Shown: one piece after another, positions 1 through 12,110 of the stretch
How positions within the stretch are numbered: the stretch's first letter is position 1
How the letters are laid out: each line of letters opens with the position of its first letter
Origin: Pseudoscleropodium purum
Lineage: Eukaryota; Streptophyta; Bryopsida; Hypnales; Brachytheciaceae
DNA length: 64,000 nt
NCBI GenBank assembly: GCA_963969395.1
Contig: OZ017795.1
Coordinates: 20,503,063 to 20,567,062 of the forward strand
Direction of reading: 5' to 3'
Program-made: the position numbers and the translations under genes
Notes under the pieces: model-generated
What the model saw: the letters and a program-made list of their open reading frames with translations, nothing else
Told to the model about the DNA's origin: nothing
Databases searched by the model: none

Positions 1-347
1 CCAATAGTGGGTGTCGCAATTGCACAATAAACTATCAATTGCACAGACCTATGGATGCAGATCTCGCACAATCACAAGAGATAACCACATTGACACCACT
101 ATGAACCTAATTCACTTCACGCAACCATAACATTCTTGAACTTCAAGGCTGGGAACCCTTTGCTTTTCATGAATCAAGGCTCCTTTCACTGTATAACATC
201 TTGAATGCAAGCTTGCCCATGTATTGTGGGTCACAGTAAGACAAATACTTATTGTTATAGTGATACAATAGAACGACCTCTCTGCCTTCCCATTCCCATG
301 CAAGAATGTTATGACCCTTTTGGTGAAGCGAAACCCTAAGAAGACGC
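1..347. other. 3' flank of the DUF604 gene
   Basis: This stretch follows the predicted stop codon at 350-348 on the minus strand and presumably holds the 3' untranslated region. I see no canonical AATAAA on the minus strand and no second gene. The open frames here are short and unlike any family I know. Confidence 0.4.
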
Positions 348-3300
348 TCACAACTTATATACTTCGAAGAACCGCACAACTTCGCACTTCTGCCTGCGCA
401 ACTCTCACAATCCTCCACGACTACTCTTCCGATTTCCTCAGGAAAAACCTCAATGTTCAATTAGAATGCAAGATTGCGAACAATTTCCTGGTGTAGGGTT
501 TAGGGTTTAGAGGAGAGACGTTACCTGATACCACGAGGGATCCGTCATCTCCTTAACGACGCGGATCCTCTGCACTCCACTCAACGGCATCAGCTTCTCC
601 GCGCACACTTTCTGCGCTTGATTGAACTCCCTAACAAAGAAGCTCTCCATCTTCCCATTTTGCCCTTTCTGCACCGATTCCATGAAGAATCGCGAGGGGC
701 GTTTACACACATCATCCGGATTCGCTCTTGTGTTAAACGGAAACTCCACTTTGCTGGTCTCCCTGTGCCACGAGAGGAACGTCTTCTGCGGGACTTCGAG
801 CTCCCGGGGGGTAATGAAGCCCTTGTACACGTGCACCACGTAGCCCCAGGAGACCGTGAACGACCAGCGGCGCGTCTTGTCGTAGCAGATGGACTGCTGC
901 ATGGTGCTAGCGGGGTCGAGCTTGGTGGCTTTGAGGAGGTGCTGGAGAGAGCCAAGGCGGGTGTAGTTCGTGTCGGCGGCGTGTGGGAAGATGGGGTCGA
1001 TCAAGTCCAAGTGGTGGATGGATACAAGGGGAGCGACTGGGTGAGCCGCGAGGATACCAGAGGCGTCACCGTGGATGTCGAACTGCAGGGAGGGCACACA
1101 ATACTTGCGTGAACAAAAGGCTGGAACAAATTCTCTAAAGTTAAGTTTCCAGTGACCATCCAGGTGAGATTGGAATTGCGCTAATTGAGAAAATACTTAA
1201 CCTATTGACATTTGGTTTTTTTTCAATTGTTTCGTAGCTTACCACAAAAATAAATATGCAAAATTTTAGTCGGTGCAAGTGTCTAGATTGTTGTAGGGAA
1301 AGGTTCAAAGTTCACGTGTACGATGAATGGAACCTCTCTCTTACTGCATGGTGAATGTAGGCCTAAAACAATCTAAATTCTCCTGAAAACATTGTTTTTA
1401 AGGTGGAGGACACTGTCGGATGAAGGTTTTCTGACTAAAAGAAATCCATTTCTACTGAAACTATTGCTAAATTTAGACGATTATATTGTCTAAAAATTCC
1501 TGAAACGATCTAATTCTTCTGAAAATACCGTGTAAGGTGTATAATACTACTGTCTAAAAGCTCCCGAACAACGTTCCTGAACGATCTAATTCTACTGAAA
1601 TCTTGTTTAAGGTAGACGATACTACTGAAAATCTAATTTTAAGAACCTAACCCATTGACTGACCCTGTTGACAACGGCAACTCGTCTCTTTGAATCAACA
1701 CTTGGTTGAGCTTCAATTAGCAACCACTGGGTGTAAGCACGACTTGGCACTGATCTTTGAATGGAAATCAGGGGTTAAATGCTGGCCCTTCCAACACATT
1801 GAGTGAGAAAATAATTCGATCTCAAAAAAGTTTGACTCCAGTAGTACTACTCATAGCGATCCACCCGTAGTGATCCCTCCATGAGCTCTATTGTGCGTGA
1901 CCTCCCAATGAAATCACTCCTACATCCTAATAAAAGTGTATCCTCTGAAAAGAATTGTTTCATTGTAAGAAGACAGGAAAAAGGTCATCTGTTGTTTGAA
2001 TTGAGTAAGTTGGGTGGAAAAATTCATGCATTTATCAGCCAGAGGAGAGAAGGGACAATCGCTGTGGTAGCTAGAACAGTGGGGGGCAGATAAGGGGAGT
2101 CGCACGAACCTGATGGAAGCCCGGTTCTTTAGTTAGAGGAATTCCAAGCTCCGCCATGCAAGCGTGCATTCGATCGTCGCTTCCGAACAAATGTGGGTAC
2201 CTGTCACAGCACTGACACTCGTCAGAAAACCTCAATCCCAAAAAAATTTAAAAATTAGAAAAATAAAAAGTAGAGAAAATGTCTTCCACTCTGAATGCTC
2301 GGCATTCTGCACCACAACTGGCACCTTTACATGCAATTCTCAGTCACCCCATCTCTAATTCACCGTAACTGGCAGCCTTGCATGCAATCCATCCTCCATC
2401 ACCCCAACCTCAAACTGAAGCTACAACAACTTGGGCTCTGAGAAATGGAGGAAACTTGGGAGAAGCGAACCGAAAATCTCTTCAAAGGCTTGTACTTTTG
2501 AACCAACATTCCGGGTCCCAGAATAGCACAAAGCTGGATTTAGAAACAAAATGACGAGTTCTGCAGCTAAAACCACGAACTCTAACAAGACCCCTTCTAA
2601 TTTGCAGTTGCCAATACTCCACCTCTGTTTCCAATTCTCAATAGCCCACCTCAAAGTTACCTAACCTGACACCTTTTGCATGCGATTCCTAATCACCAAA
2701 ACTCTCTACCAAAACTGGTACATTTTTTTAATACAATCCTCAATCACCCAGCCAACCTTGAACCCACCAAACCTGATACCGACACATGCAATCCAGAATG
2801 CCCCACCACTACACCAGAACCGCCACCGATTCAAACTTTACGCTAAAAAGACCCCACCCTCCCCCAAAAAAAACTCCCAAAAAAACAATTCAAAGAAAAC
2901 ACTGATCGAGAGCGCAATTCTGCACCCACCTGGCGAGGCAACTGTCCTGCATCTTGGACAACAACTTCGCCAACGGGTAGCTCAACGCAAACCCCCCTCC
3001 CCCGAACGCCATATTGTACGAGAACAGTATATTCTGCAGGTGACTCTCGGAGTTGGCCCCCACATAGTACATCTGCGTATGATCATACTTCGACAGGACC
3101 TCCACCAGATTCTCCGGAAAGAACAGCGTATCATCATCCCCCAACACAAACCAGTCCACCTCCTCCAAGCCCAACCGAAACGTCTCACTCACAATGCGTG
3201 AGATTCGGATCGCACTTCGCCACCCGTTCTTGTACGTATACTCGAACTTCGACGTGTTTCCCGAGACTTTCCATTTCGGGAAGCTCCTTTCGTCCCACTT

Positions 3301-3735
3301 CTCCCCATTGCCAGGGATGGAATCCAGCCACACGAACCCTCGCAGAGAAGGCTTCCACCAGAGCTTGATGTATTCTTTGCGTTTACTCCACATGTCGGCG
3401 GCGGCGGCGATGCCGAAGACGATCCGGGAGGCTTCGGTGCGGGAAGAGGACGGGTAAGGTAGGGTGGGGGTGGGGGTGGGGGTGGACGGATTTTCTAGAG
3501 CCATAAGGTCGGACTGGGGCTTGAGGAAGTTATGTTCTGGTGGAGTTCGAAAATGGGAAGAAGGGGTGCAAGAGGAAGGGGGGCAGGGGTTCCAGCACGG
3601 GCGGTGGAAGGACATGAGGGCGAAGGAGAGGGTATAGACGAGGGCGCAGGCGCAGGCCATGGCGATGGCGAAGCGGATCTTCGTGTAGTGTGGAGGGGAG
3701 GGGGCATCGGAGGGTTTCGCGGATCCGGGCGCCAT
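348..3735 (-). CDS. DUF604 / GT31-like (Fringe-type) glycosyltransferase, four exons
   Basis: Exons, in transcription order, are 3735-2930, 2200-2110, 1082-525 and 401-348. Together they make 1509 nt, or 502 aa, in one continuous frame. Residues 1-19 are a short cytosolic tail and about 20-42 are one hydrophobic segment. A Pro/Ser-rich stem follows, which is the layout of a type II Golgi enzyme. The core has the acidic metal-binding motif LGDDD (DDD at 200-202), then the glycine-rich stretch MAFGGGGFALS (about 242-252). Exon 2 encodes the family block YPHLFGSDDR...GFHQ, and exon 3 opens with the DIHGDASG...HLDLIDPIFP block. Exon 1 ends in phase 2, and exon 2 completes the split Arg codon. Exon 4 is short (LRRQKCEVVR then seven residues); it matches the RRQ-C ending of the family but is the least certain exon. 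Known for the family: putative beta-1,3-glycosyltransferases related to Fringe; the donor and acceptor sugars are unknown. Confidence 0.88.
402..524 (-). other. Intron 3 of the DUF604 gene, with telomere-motif repeats
   Basis: This 123-bp intron starts with the donor CAG|GTAACG and ends at the acceptor GAGAG|TTG. Just inside the donor, at about 494-509, lie two tandem copies of the plant telomere-type motif (AAACCCTA on the transcribed strand). Known: such teloboxes are common near transcription starts of plant housekeeping genes. Here the motif sits in the last intron, so its role is unclear. A nearer acceptor at 489-488 would give a 37-bp intron, too short for plants, and a different ending. 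Confidence 0.5.
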
Positions 3736-5110
3736 TGTGGGAGAGGGAGAGAAAGGAGGAGGAGGAGGATTGATTTGAAGCTGAAAAGCTAGACTTCACT
3801 GACGGGGGCGTCGACCGATTGGAGAAGCTTACTTGATGTGCATGCGGTGGACACGGGAGGTGACGACCAGTCGATGGACTGCACGCGGAAAATATGAAGA
3901 CATTGGGAAAGTAGTGACACAGGTGATGCGTATTGCGACCGGGAGGGTCTTCAACGGGTGGTAGGATCACTGGCGGTTCTCACGAGGTCGCGTCACGCGC
4001 GCTTGACTGCCTGCCACTGCAACCACCGGCACACAAGCAAAACAAAACGGCGTCTCTCAGCTCAAGCAAATCAAGGCAACAAGAGAAACCATATCTGCGC
4101 ATCTATCAAACTCACAACAGTTCAAAATAGCTGCTGCTCTTACTCACTCCTGCAGCCCCCCGGAAGCAGAGCCTCACTCACATTGTAACTTCAGTCAAAG
4201 CAGAGTCTACTCTACTCTCACAACCGATGTCCACCCCCATTCCGAATCCATCCAAGCACCGCCTTTTATCCCACTCCCAATAATCTAACGCTCCCCTCCG
4301 ACAATGCTATACCCAAACAGCACATTCAAAACACGGAGCACCCGACACTACACAACACAATACAACTGAGCGTTTAAGCCGTCACCGAAACGCAACCGTC
4401 ACTCACTAGTCTCTCGGTCTCCCATGATGTCCATTCAAACTCACTTCATAGCTACTATGATGATGATGATGATGTCCAGCTTGCTTCACCGGTTCCGATT
4501 CCACGCAGAAAGCCACCCGAGATTGCCCACAAGCTCCAGATCCAAACTCCAAACACTCAAAGCACTCCACGCCCTCTGGACTGGAGAGACGGCGGCTACA
4601 GAACTGAACTGAACTGAACAGAACAGAACAGACAGGGAGGGAGGGACGGACGGAGGGACGGAGGGAGGGATGGGAGCAGCGTGTCGTAAGTGAAGTTATT
4701 AATTGTGGAGCAGGAATTATTACCTTACCTTACACAAATCTCTGTGGGCTCGATTGATGTCGGTCCAGTTGGCCAGAGTGGACGTCGAGGAAAAGGAGGA
4801 GCCGGGGATGGCGATATTCAGCTAAACTGGGGAAGACGCGGCTGTGCACCTGCGTTGACGGAAGCACACGCCTAGTGTGTGAGTGTGGCCATGGCTGGCG
4901 TTGCAGGAATCCATGGCGGATTCGTAGCTATTTGGAGACTTTGAGTTCACTGAGGTCGTGATAAGCACCTGGTGCAGCGTTTCCCCATCGGCTCCCCACT
5001 TCCCCCCTTGGAACCCGGAAATCAAAACATTGGACAATCAGGCAAGGCTGGGAAGGTATTATGCTTGGCTCCATGACTGGGACGGTCAACCGAGGTCAGG
5101 GAGGATTGAA
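3736..5110. promoter_or_regulatory. Upstream flank of the DUF604 gene, GC-rich and without a recognised gene
   Basis: Base composition stays well above the AT-rich background until about 5100, then drops sharply. The stretch probably carries the promoter and 5' leader of the minus-strand glycosyltransferase gene. A simple-sequence block at about 4600-4672 contains repeats of GAACT, GAACA and GGGAGGGACGGA type. A run of ATG triplets at 4457-4474 makes the only sizeable plus-strand open frame look coding, but its product is low-complexity. I found no TATA box that I would defend. Confidence 0.35.
4600..4672. repeat. Compound microsatellite (GAACT/GAACA, then GGGA/GGAC units)
   Basis: Adjacent runs of five-base GAACT and GAACA units pass into four-base GGGA, GGAC and GGAG units. 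This is simple-sequence DNA within the upstream flank of the DUF604 gene. It could vary in length between individuals. Confidence 0.75.
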
Positions 5111-7674
5111 CCCTTTATTACCCCTTTAAAAAAAACGAAATTTTTTATTTGCCATGTATGATTAATTTGCAAATTCTGAATTCATATTTACAATCAAAGA
5201 CCCCAAATTAGCTGGAGAACATGATGGATTTCAAATTTTAAGTTGTACAAAATAGGGGGCAATTTTTACATTTACCCTGTGGCAAGGCAATAGAGGGGGC
5301 AATCCTCCCTAGCCATAAATTGACGCCTTCACTGAGGTGTCCCCGGTTTTATCCCTACTCTAGTGGAAAACATAAGAACTATTTACTTGCCACACATCAT
5401 AAAATTTGGAAATTTTGAGTTCATATTTGCATGAGGAGTAGTGTAGAAAATAGATTAATCAAGCACAGAATAAGGGATCTTTTTTCTAACATGCACCCTG
5501 GGGAAAAAATCAAAGACTTTAGAAGGACGATTGAAGTAGTTCACCCTAACCCTTAAGAGGAACTTATGTGTTAATTTTATGAGTTAATTCAAATATTGGG
5601 GGTTGGTTGAGGAGGATAATTGTTGTAAAGACCCTATGTGTTGTGTTGCACTTATTAACCAAGTCCCCACTTGAAAGAATGAGACTTACCCCTACAAAGG
5701 AGTAGGATCTAAGACCCAAAGTAGGTGGCATAAAGATCAAGGGAAGAAGTCATCTCAAAGTCTCCTTCTTTACATTTATTTTTTTCAAGGAGATTGTTTG
5801 CTATCCATAGAAAGGGGCAAGGCTTAAAATTGGAAACTCTTTTCAAGTTTCTTTACATTAGATGTGTGGCAAGGTCAAATATGCAGGGACTTATTACTTC
5901 AAGTATTGCGATGAAAATTTAGAGAGGCTTGCATTAAAAAATCTTGAACTCGTTGATTGGTGGAATCGAAAAAAGAAGCCCAACCATGGCAAACTCCTTT
6001 CTAGGCAAATATTTTACACCTTGGTGGAGTTGCTTTGGGATAATTTTTTTCATTGTAGAGGGCCCATTCTCAAGAATGCAAAAGGGCCCCCTACTTCATC
6101 AGTAAACAATGTTCTAATGGTGTTGAGTTGAGGGAGTAGAAGAAGAAGAGTAACTCTAGTCTTAGAGCATCTCCTACCCACCTTTAAAAAAATATTTATT
6201 GTATTATATATAGAAGGCATGATGGCATGTCATGTGAATGGTCAAGCCAAAAATGAAGAGAATCCTATTGTAAGAGGCGGAAGGGCAAACATGTTATGAA
6301 TGTTAATTGAAAAGTGTCACTTCTTCTCTTGATCACAAGATGGCTAGATTGAGATGGACAAATTTGGAAGAGCACCTATAATCAATAATTTAAGAATTTT
6401 TGAATAATTTGAAGTGGTATCAACACAAGAGATTGTTTATTAATACATTAGCAATTGAAAAGCATAATTTTTTTAAATTTATAATTTTGGGTACTATAGT
6501 CTTCAATACAAAACATATAACAACATATTCACCCATGGATTAGATTTGGCAATAATACTACGAAGAATCTTAGGAATGAATTTACACATGCTTTTCAATG
6601 AGATTTACATTATTGATGTTCTATGTGAAGATCAATTTCAACATGAAAGTACTAAATTTTAATTTCTACCTCAAATTTGGAAAGGTCTACGGTACCTTAA
6701 ACCAATTGTAAAATGACACATAGCACCTTTTGACAAATAAGACATATAGAGAGAGAAGTTACTCTTTAGATACATGTCTTGTAATTGCAACACTAGTCAA
6801 AAACAAGTTTAAGATAATCAATGGAATTTCCCACCCATTATGGAACTTTATTTGAAACAATATAATCTTTCACATATGGATTGAAAGATTATATTGTTTG
6901 ATTTTGAGGCTAAATATTTGAAAGTAATTTGAAGTATTTTAATCCTCTTTTTACATGTTACATCTATAAGTATGTATACAAAAAATAGGGTAAACAAACA
7001 TAGCATGTATGACCATAATCAATTAAAAGTTTTCCAAAATCTATTCAACAATTATATTGAATGAATTTTGTATTGTGATTTTTCTCCCAAGTCATCACGT
7101 ATTTTAGAGGTTCATTTCTAGGAATTCTTAAGACTACACTAAATAATGAAATTAGATTGCATAACAATAAGGTCACTTTACCCCCCCAAAATTACTTTAT
7201 AAGTCATCAAATCAACAAATATTTCTACAAACATTTCCATTTGTATGCATAGAGTTTCACAAGTGCCGATTACAAAAACACCTAATCCAAAAGTAGTGCA
7301 TTCTTGTACAATAACAATAAATATTTAAATAATATGAAATGTCAAAATATTAGTAAAAAGCAACCTAATTTACCTATTTAGTGTAGAAAATCAATAGATT
7401 CATAGTGCCCCTCTCAAAAAAAATCTGGGATCAAAAAAGCCTCATAAATTTTATTTTTGAAATTGATGCTAAAAATATGTACCCAAAAGAATGATCACTT
7501 GTAAAGAAACCTCTAAAATTAGAAATTTGGTGAGAGTTTTTCTATACCTTCAAAGTTTTGTAGATTAAAACAAAAGCATTTAACCTTGGGCATTTTATTA
7601 GGGGCTAGTACGTACTTTACAAGGATTTTTTTTCATTTTTAACAAAAAGCCATAGTTTGTAACATTACAAAATG

Positions 7675-7960
7675 TAAAAGTGATGCTCCAAATTTCAACA
7701 TTCATTCACAAATTGGATAGAAAATATCACAATTGCACAAATCTCATATTCATAATTCTATTTTCATCCACAATCTAGCGATTTCATCCAGAATGTTTTT
7801 TTTTGAATTTGAGGTTTTTTGGTGATTTTTTTGCCTTTGTAGTACTATTTTTAAGCCATCATGTGAGGCTAATAATTTTGGTGCAAATTGATGACAAATT
7901 GCCAAAAAAAAAAGCCATTGTTACCTTACTACATGGTCTCTTTTCCATAGTTTTTTTTCT
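7675..7960 (+). repeat. Dispersed repeat, second copy at 59725-59960
   Basis: Blocks such as CCAAATTTCAACATTCAT, GATAGAAAATATCACA and TTTCATCCA occur in the same order and orientation at 59725-59960. The copies differ by many small changes and indels. No coding capacity is visible, so this is probably an old, unclassified repeat. Confidence 0.6.
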
Positions 7961-9429
7961 TCAATCTACAAAGGAAAATAAGGGAGCCAACCCATTCCTG
8001 ACTAGGGACCCATTTCCAGCCTATAGACTACACCCTTTGTAATCAACATGACATTAATGAGGGCGCAATTTCCAATGCAACTAGGGCACATTACAATTGG
8101 TTGTTGGCTTTGTTTAATCTATAAGTAACCTAAAGTTGGAAATAGAAAGGCCTACATAACTGAAATGTGTGAAACAAAAATTCCATTTTTCATCAAAAAA
8201 ATTTGAAAAAAATATGGAACATTGCTCATTTCTATTTCTTCACCCAAAGCAAATTTTCTCCATGGCCATATGCATATTGCACATATGCTGAATTGCTTAA
8301 CTGGATGGAAATGGGTCCTCGCCTCCCTTATTAAAATCAAATTAAAAAAAAAGGTTTGAAATGATGGACGATCTGCTGTCAGTCAGTAACAGATATAACA
8401 TACAATGATGTGTGGTGAGGTCAAATACAGACAGGTTTAGGGTACAATACCCTGATGTCTGTCTGGCATGGGACGATATGATGTAAGTCATGGTTTGTAT
8501 GGTACCGGCAAATTCCAAACTTAAAAGTCCATGGAAACCTGCCTTAAGTTTGAGGGACCGAGATTCCAGCAGAACATTTGATATGGACATAAGTTAACTT
8601 ACAACACAATACAAATGGCATTCAATAGAAACAGAAAAACACACAACTTCTCAAGGCAGAAATAAATTAGTACAAGAGTTTGAATCTTGTAAAGTATTTG
8701 GATGGAATTGGATGACTTTGTGCTTTGAGTGGATGAATGTTGGATCACTATCATGTACATGAGTTCATTAGTATGAAATTTAGTGTATAAGTCTCATTAT
8801 GTTGATTTTCCGGCACTGCAATATTGTATAACATACATATCTTTGTGTAATGTATTTTTTTTCTTAAAATAATGTGATTCAGATTCCGACATATGGAGCT
8901 TGCAATCGCAAAAATTCATTGAATTTTTGGGATTTCTAAATCTCGAATAAAATGAATTAAAAAAAACAAAAAAGCTACACTTGTTTTTGGCTTCATTCCC
9001 GTACCCCGAAATCAAATACTAAAAGATGTTCACACAGAGTGAGAATTGATATCGGTCAAAAGAGTTGCAATTGAGTTTGACTGAGGCACATATCCCGTGT
9101 TTTCGGTTGTTGGGAACTTGGGATGGCGGCCAAGACTCAAAGGAGTGTGGTGTGAAAATTCAATATTCTCGCCTAGGAACGATGACAAAAATGATTAGTG
9201 ATAAATGACATAAGTAGTTACTCTTTGAGACCTATGAGTGATAAGTTTAGGTTTAGGGTGTACTTTGAATAATAAAGCCAGGCCAGTTACAATCAGTGAT
9301 TCCAGAACTAGTTTAAGGTAAGATAGAAGTACCTATTTCGGATAATTTAAGCATTTCAGTCTGCATGATGTGGGAAAGTCGTAGAGAATTGAGTCTAATG
9401 TGTGTGAAGATAATGTGAGTTCAATGTGT

Positions 9430-9690
9430 CCAATATTTGCAAAAATTTGAAATTGGTTTTCTATATTTATAAGTATTTGGAAAGCTTTGAATCATTTCAT
9501 TTTGATTAATGATATGAAAGTTATGAGGAGTTTTAGTTTGTGGACAATTATAGATTCTTTACTTTAAAATGAACTTTTAAGTCCTTTATTTAACTTAATT
9601 TTCAATACTTTTTGGAAAAAATAAAATCATGGGATATAGATTGTTTATTGCAACATTAGTTACAACCATAGGCATTTTTCAACAAAAAGG
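9430..9690 (+). repeat. Dispersed repeat family R1, partial copy
   Basis: The block containing GAATCATTTCATTTTGAT, then ATGAAAGTTATGAGGAG and a short inter-block spacing, recurs at 51880-52100 and 57050-57310 in the same orientation and at 13520-13780 inverted. This copy lies directly upstream of the Tc1/mariner remnant at 9730. No open frame survives. Confidence 0.6.
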
Positions 9691-9729
9691 TGAAAGAATA
9701 ATAATGGATTTTCTTCACAACATTTAGGA

Positions 9730-10096
9730 GGGCGAATTGAGTGGATTTTTTTTTTTTTTATGCATGATCATCCTCAAGAGCTCACACTTATGGAAGATGG
9801 TGCTCCAATCCATTGCGGCAAGTTTCCAAACTTCGAATGGAGGAAAGTTCATGGTTTACAAAAAGGTTGGATTGGCATACAAATTCACCAATCTAAATTA
9901 CATTGAGAATTTGTGGAAGGTACTAAAAGATTTGTTGCACTGCCACAACCATCCAAAGAACAAAAAAGAGATTATACGCACAATTCAAGTGGTATGGGAT
10001 GAAGCCACATCTACGGAACAATTGCAAAAGTTCATTGCAAATATGCCCAATCAAATACAACCGGTGGTTTTGGCAAAGGGTGAATCAAAGCACTAG
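9730..10096 (+). pseudogene. Tc1/mariner-type (DDE) transposase remnant
   Basis: The end of a Tc1/mariner-like transposase survives in two overlapping frames. One frame, near 9795-9815, reads MEDGAPIH, matching the second catalytic Asp motif. The other, around 9880-10090, reads FTNLNYIENLWKVLKD, matching the SPDLNPIENLW motif that carries the last acidic residue. It continues through MPNQIQPVVLAKG, which fits the usual transposase C terminus. The frame change between the motifs, and the closed frames upstream, show a broken and 5'-truncated copy. No terminal inverted repeats could be assigned. Known: the family moves by cut-and-paste into TA sites. This copy cannot encode an active enzyme. 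Confidence 0.8.
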
Positions 10097-10435
10097 ATGG
10101 TAGGTATGGTAGAACTACCCATTACCAACTAGGGACTTATACTTAACTTGTATGGTTGGAAATAGTTGCAACTAAGGTTGGAACAAATTTCCAATCAAAG
10201 TGTAGAATGTATTTTCCCTCCTTTTCAAAGTTGGAACTAATCAAGTCATGGAAATTTATATTACCTTATAGTGCTCCAGAATTTATATAGAATCCCTAAA
10301 ATAGTCAATTATGGGTGGTTCTACCATGGTGTATAGAAAATATCAAAACTCTTTTTTATGATTTTCAAAATTTATCTGTATATATTTGTCATGATCATCA
10401 AGTGACTCTTTCGTGTGGTTCCAACGCAATTTAGG

Positions 10436-11013
10436 TAGTTTGCTCTTAAAGTGACCATTTAAGATTATTGATTGACTTTTCAGAAGGAGCTAAACCCCTT
10501 TAAATAAATTTTCACTAGAAGAAAATCACAGAATTGGCATTGAATCCAAATCATTTCATCGATTTTTTTTGGACCTTTGTGAAATTAGGTACAAATTTTT
10601 GAAGTTGAAATGCAGTGTTCACTAGAAGCGATCACCTCCTAAAATGTACATTGTTGGTACATTGAAGAAAGCAAAATGTACTCTCTATGTCATGTTCGCT
10701 TTTAGAGCACGCCTGCTTTAAGAGCATATGATAATAGTCTACTTTAAATGCGCCCATGACATAAAAATACATTTTGTTTTCTTCAATGTACCAACAGTGT
10801 ACATTTCAGGAGGTGATTGCTTCTAGTGACCACTGCATTTCAACTTCAAAAATTTGTAACTAATTCCACAAAGGTCCAAAAAATATGAAACAACTTGGGT
10901 TAGATGCCATTTCAATTTTTCTTCCTCTGGAAATTCGCTGAAAATTGTTTCAAAGAGTTTAGCTTCCCCCTAAAGGCAATTAGCTCTTAAATGATCACTT
11001 TATGAGCAGACTA
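10436..11013. repeat. Large imperfect inverted repeat (foldback element)
   Basis: Two arms of roughly 280-300 bp face each other around about 10730. Matching blocks include GGACCTTTGTG, TTTTTGAAGTTGAAATGCAG, ATCACCTCCT and TTGGTACATTGAAGAAA on the left, with their reverse complements on the right. The loop is almost nil, near TAAGAGCATATGATAATA. Diverged single arms occur at 11870-12110 and 16960-17225. The structure resembles a foldback element or MITE whose transcript would form long double-stranded RNA. No coding frame was seen. Confidence 0.75.
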
Positions 11014-11869
11014 CCTTACCTTTCGGCAGTTTTGAAATTGGACCTGATCATTTTTGAGCATGCTATGACTAACTTACAGCTTCCTGAAGAGTCTGGACTT
11101 GCTGAAATCTCAGTGTGGAAAAAGGCTTGCTGTTGTACCCGACTGTACAGTACTGTAAGTTTACATAGTATATCACGTACAGTAATTTACACCAGTCTTT
11201 TCCGTGCACTTATTTTTCAAATTTTTTTTTTTAAAACAAATGAAAAGAAATTCCATTCCATGTAGGCACTCATTTTTCAATTTTTCAAATGGCCAGGAAG
11301 TGGCAGAAAAATCCAAGTCAGTGGTGGAACTCCAGCAGGGAGGACTCTTTGGTTCAGTTTGGCCAACATGATGGCTGGGAGCAAGTCCACGGTATGGGCA
11401 AGCTGATATGGGGTTCCCATCATGATGATTGAACCTTCAAATAACTTAAACTGAAGTTGAGGTCAGTTAACTTAACTTAACTGCAGTTGAGTGACCAGAG
11501 TTGCCAGTCATCACTTGCGCAGGCACCTGACTACAAGTCGGCTTTTCCCACTTTGTATTTGGGTTTGGTGGGAGCAATCACAGCATGCATCCTGATGAGA
11601 AACACCTGGAAATAATAAGGGAAAAGGTCTGGTGCTTCCTTGTCCTTACAAATGAATTCATTTGGTCATCATACCAAAGTTGGGAGAGACGGAAATCGCC
11701 GGTTGGTTCCATTGTTTGGCGGTCCATGCATTTGGGGGAAATCAGCGGGTGGAGTGTGAAAATGGAGGCTTTGGAATCGGACAAAAAAATGAGTAAGGTA
11801 GGAGGTTCATATGCTTAAATGGATCATCTAAGGACTAGAACTGAATTTGGGGGAGCCTATAAACATCTT
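11014..11869. other. Moderate-GC spacer, no gene supported
   Basis: The stretch is less AT-rich than its surroundings and has overlapping open frames on both strands at 11578-11818. A plus-strand reading at about 11301-11400 contains NPSQWW, faintly like the PDF motif of organellar single-strand DNA-binding proteins. The similarity ends after a few residues and no exon structure follows. Treat it as unassigned, possibly the relic of a gene fragment. Confidence 0.3.
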
Positions 11870-12110
11870 GAAAAAAAAATTTAGTAAAATTTCCTTGAAA
11901 GACAAGTGGAATTGACATCTAACCCAAGTCATTTCATATTTTTTGGACCTTTGTGGAATTAGTTACAGATTTTGAAGTTGGGAAAAAGTGGTCATTGTGG
12001 TCATCCGAGTGACCACCTCTTGAAATGTGGATAATTGGTACATTGAAGAAAACAAAATGTCATGATCGCTTTTGATGCCCTATTGGAGTTTGAGCCTCCT
12101 ACCTTAGAAC
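11870..12110 (+). repeat. Single-arm copy of the 10.4-11.0 kb foldback repeat
   Basis: The order GGACCTTTGTGGAATTAG, TTTTGAAGTTG, GACCACCTC and TTGGTACATTGAAGAAAA matches one arm of the inverted repeat at 10436-11013. Another diverged arm lies at 16960-17225. No opposing arm is present here. Confidence 0.65.

Larger units (their letters stand above)
5111..9700. other. AT-rich intergenic stretch, no gene seen
   Basis: Composition is strongly AT-rich and all frames are closed by frequent stops. The longest open frames (for example 5862-6131 and 7803-8042) resemble no family I know and contain homopolymer runs. About 5155-5250 resembles 34835-34930. About 7675-7960 resembles 59725-59960 in the same orientation. 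Part of a dispersed repeat starts near 9430. The rest looks like decayed repeat DNA without visible structure. Confidence 0.5.

Noticed and set aside
488..524. 37-bp alternative intron at the end of the DUF604 gene
   Set aside because: It is shorter than plant introns normally are, and the product would lose the RRQ motif expected at this place.
11301..11400. Possible PDF motif of an organellar single-strand DNA-binding protein
   Set aside because: Only NPSQWW resembles the motif; the residues that normally follow are absent and no exon context supports it.
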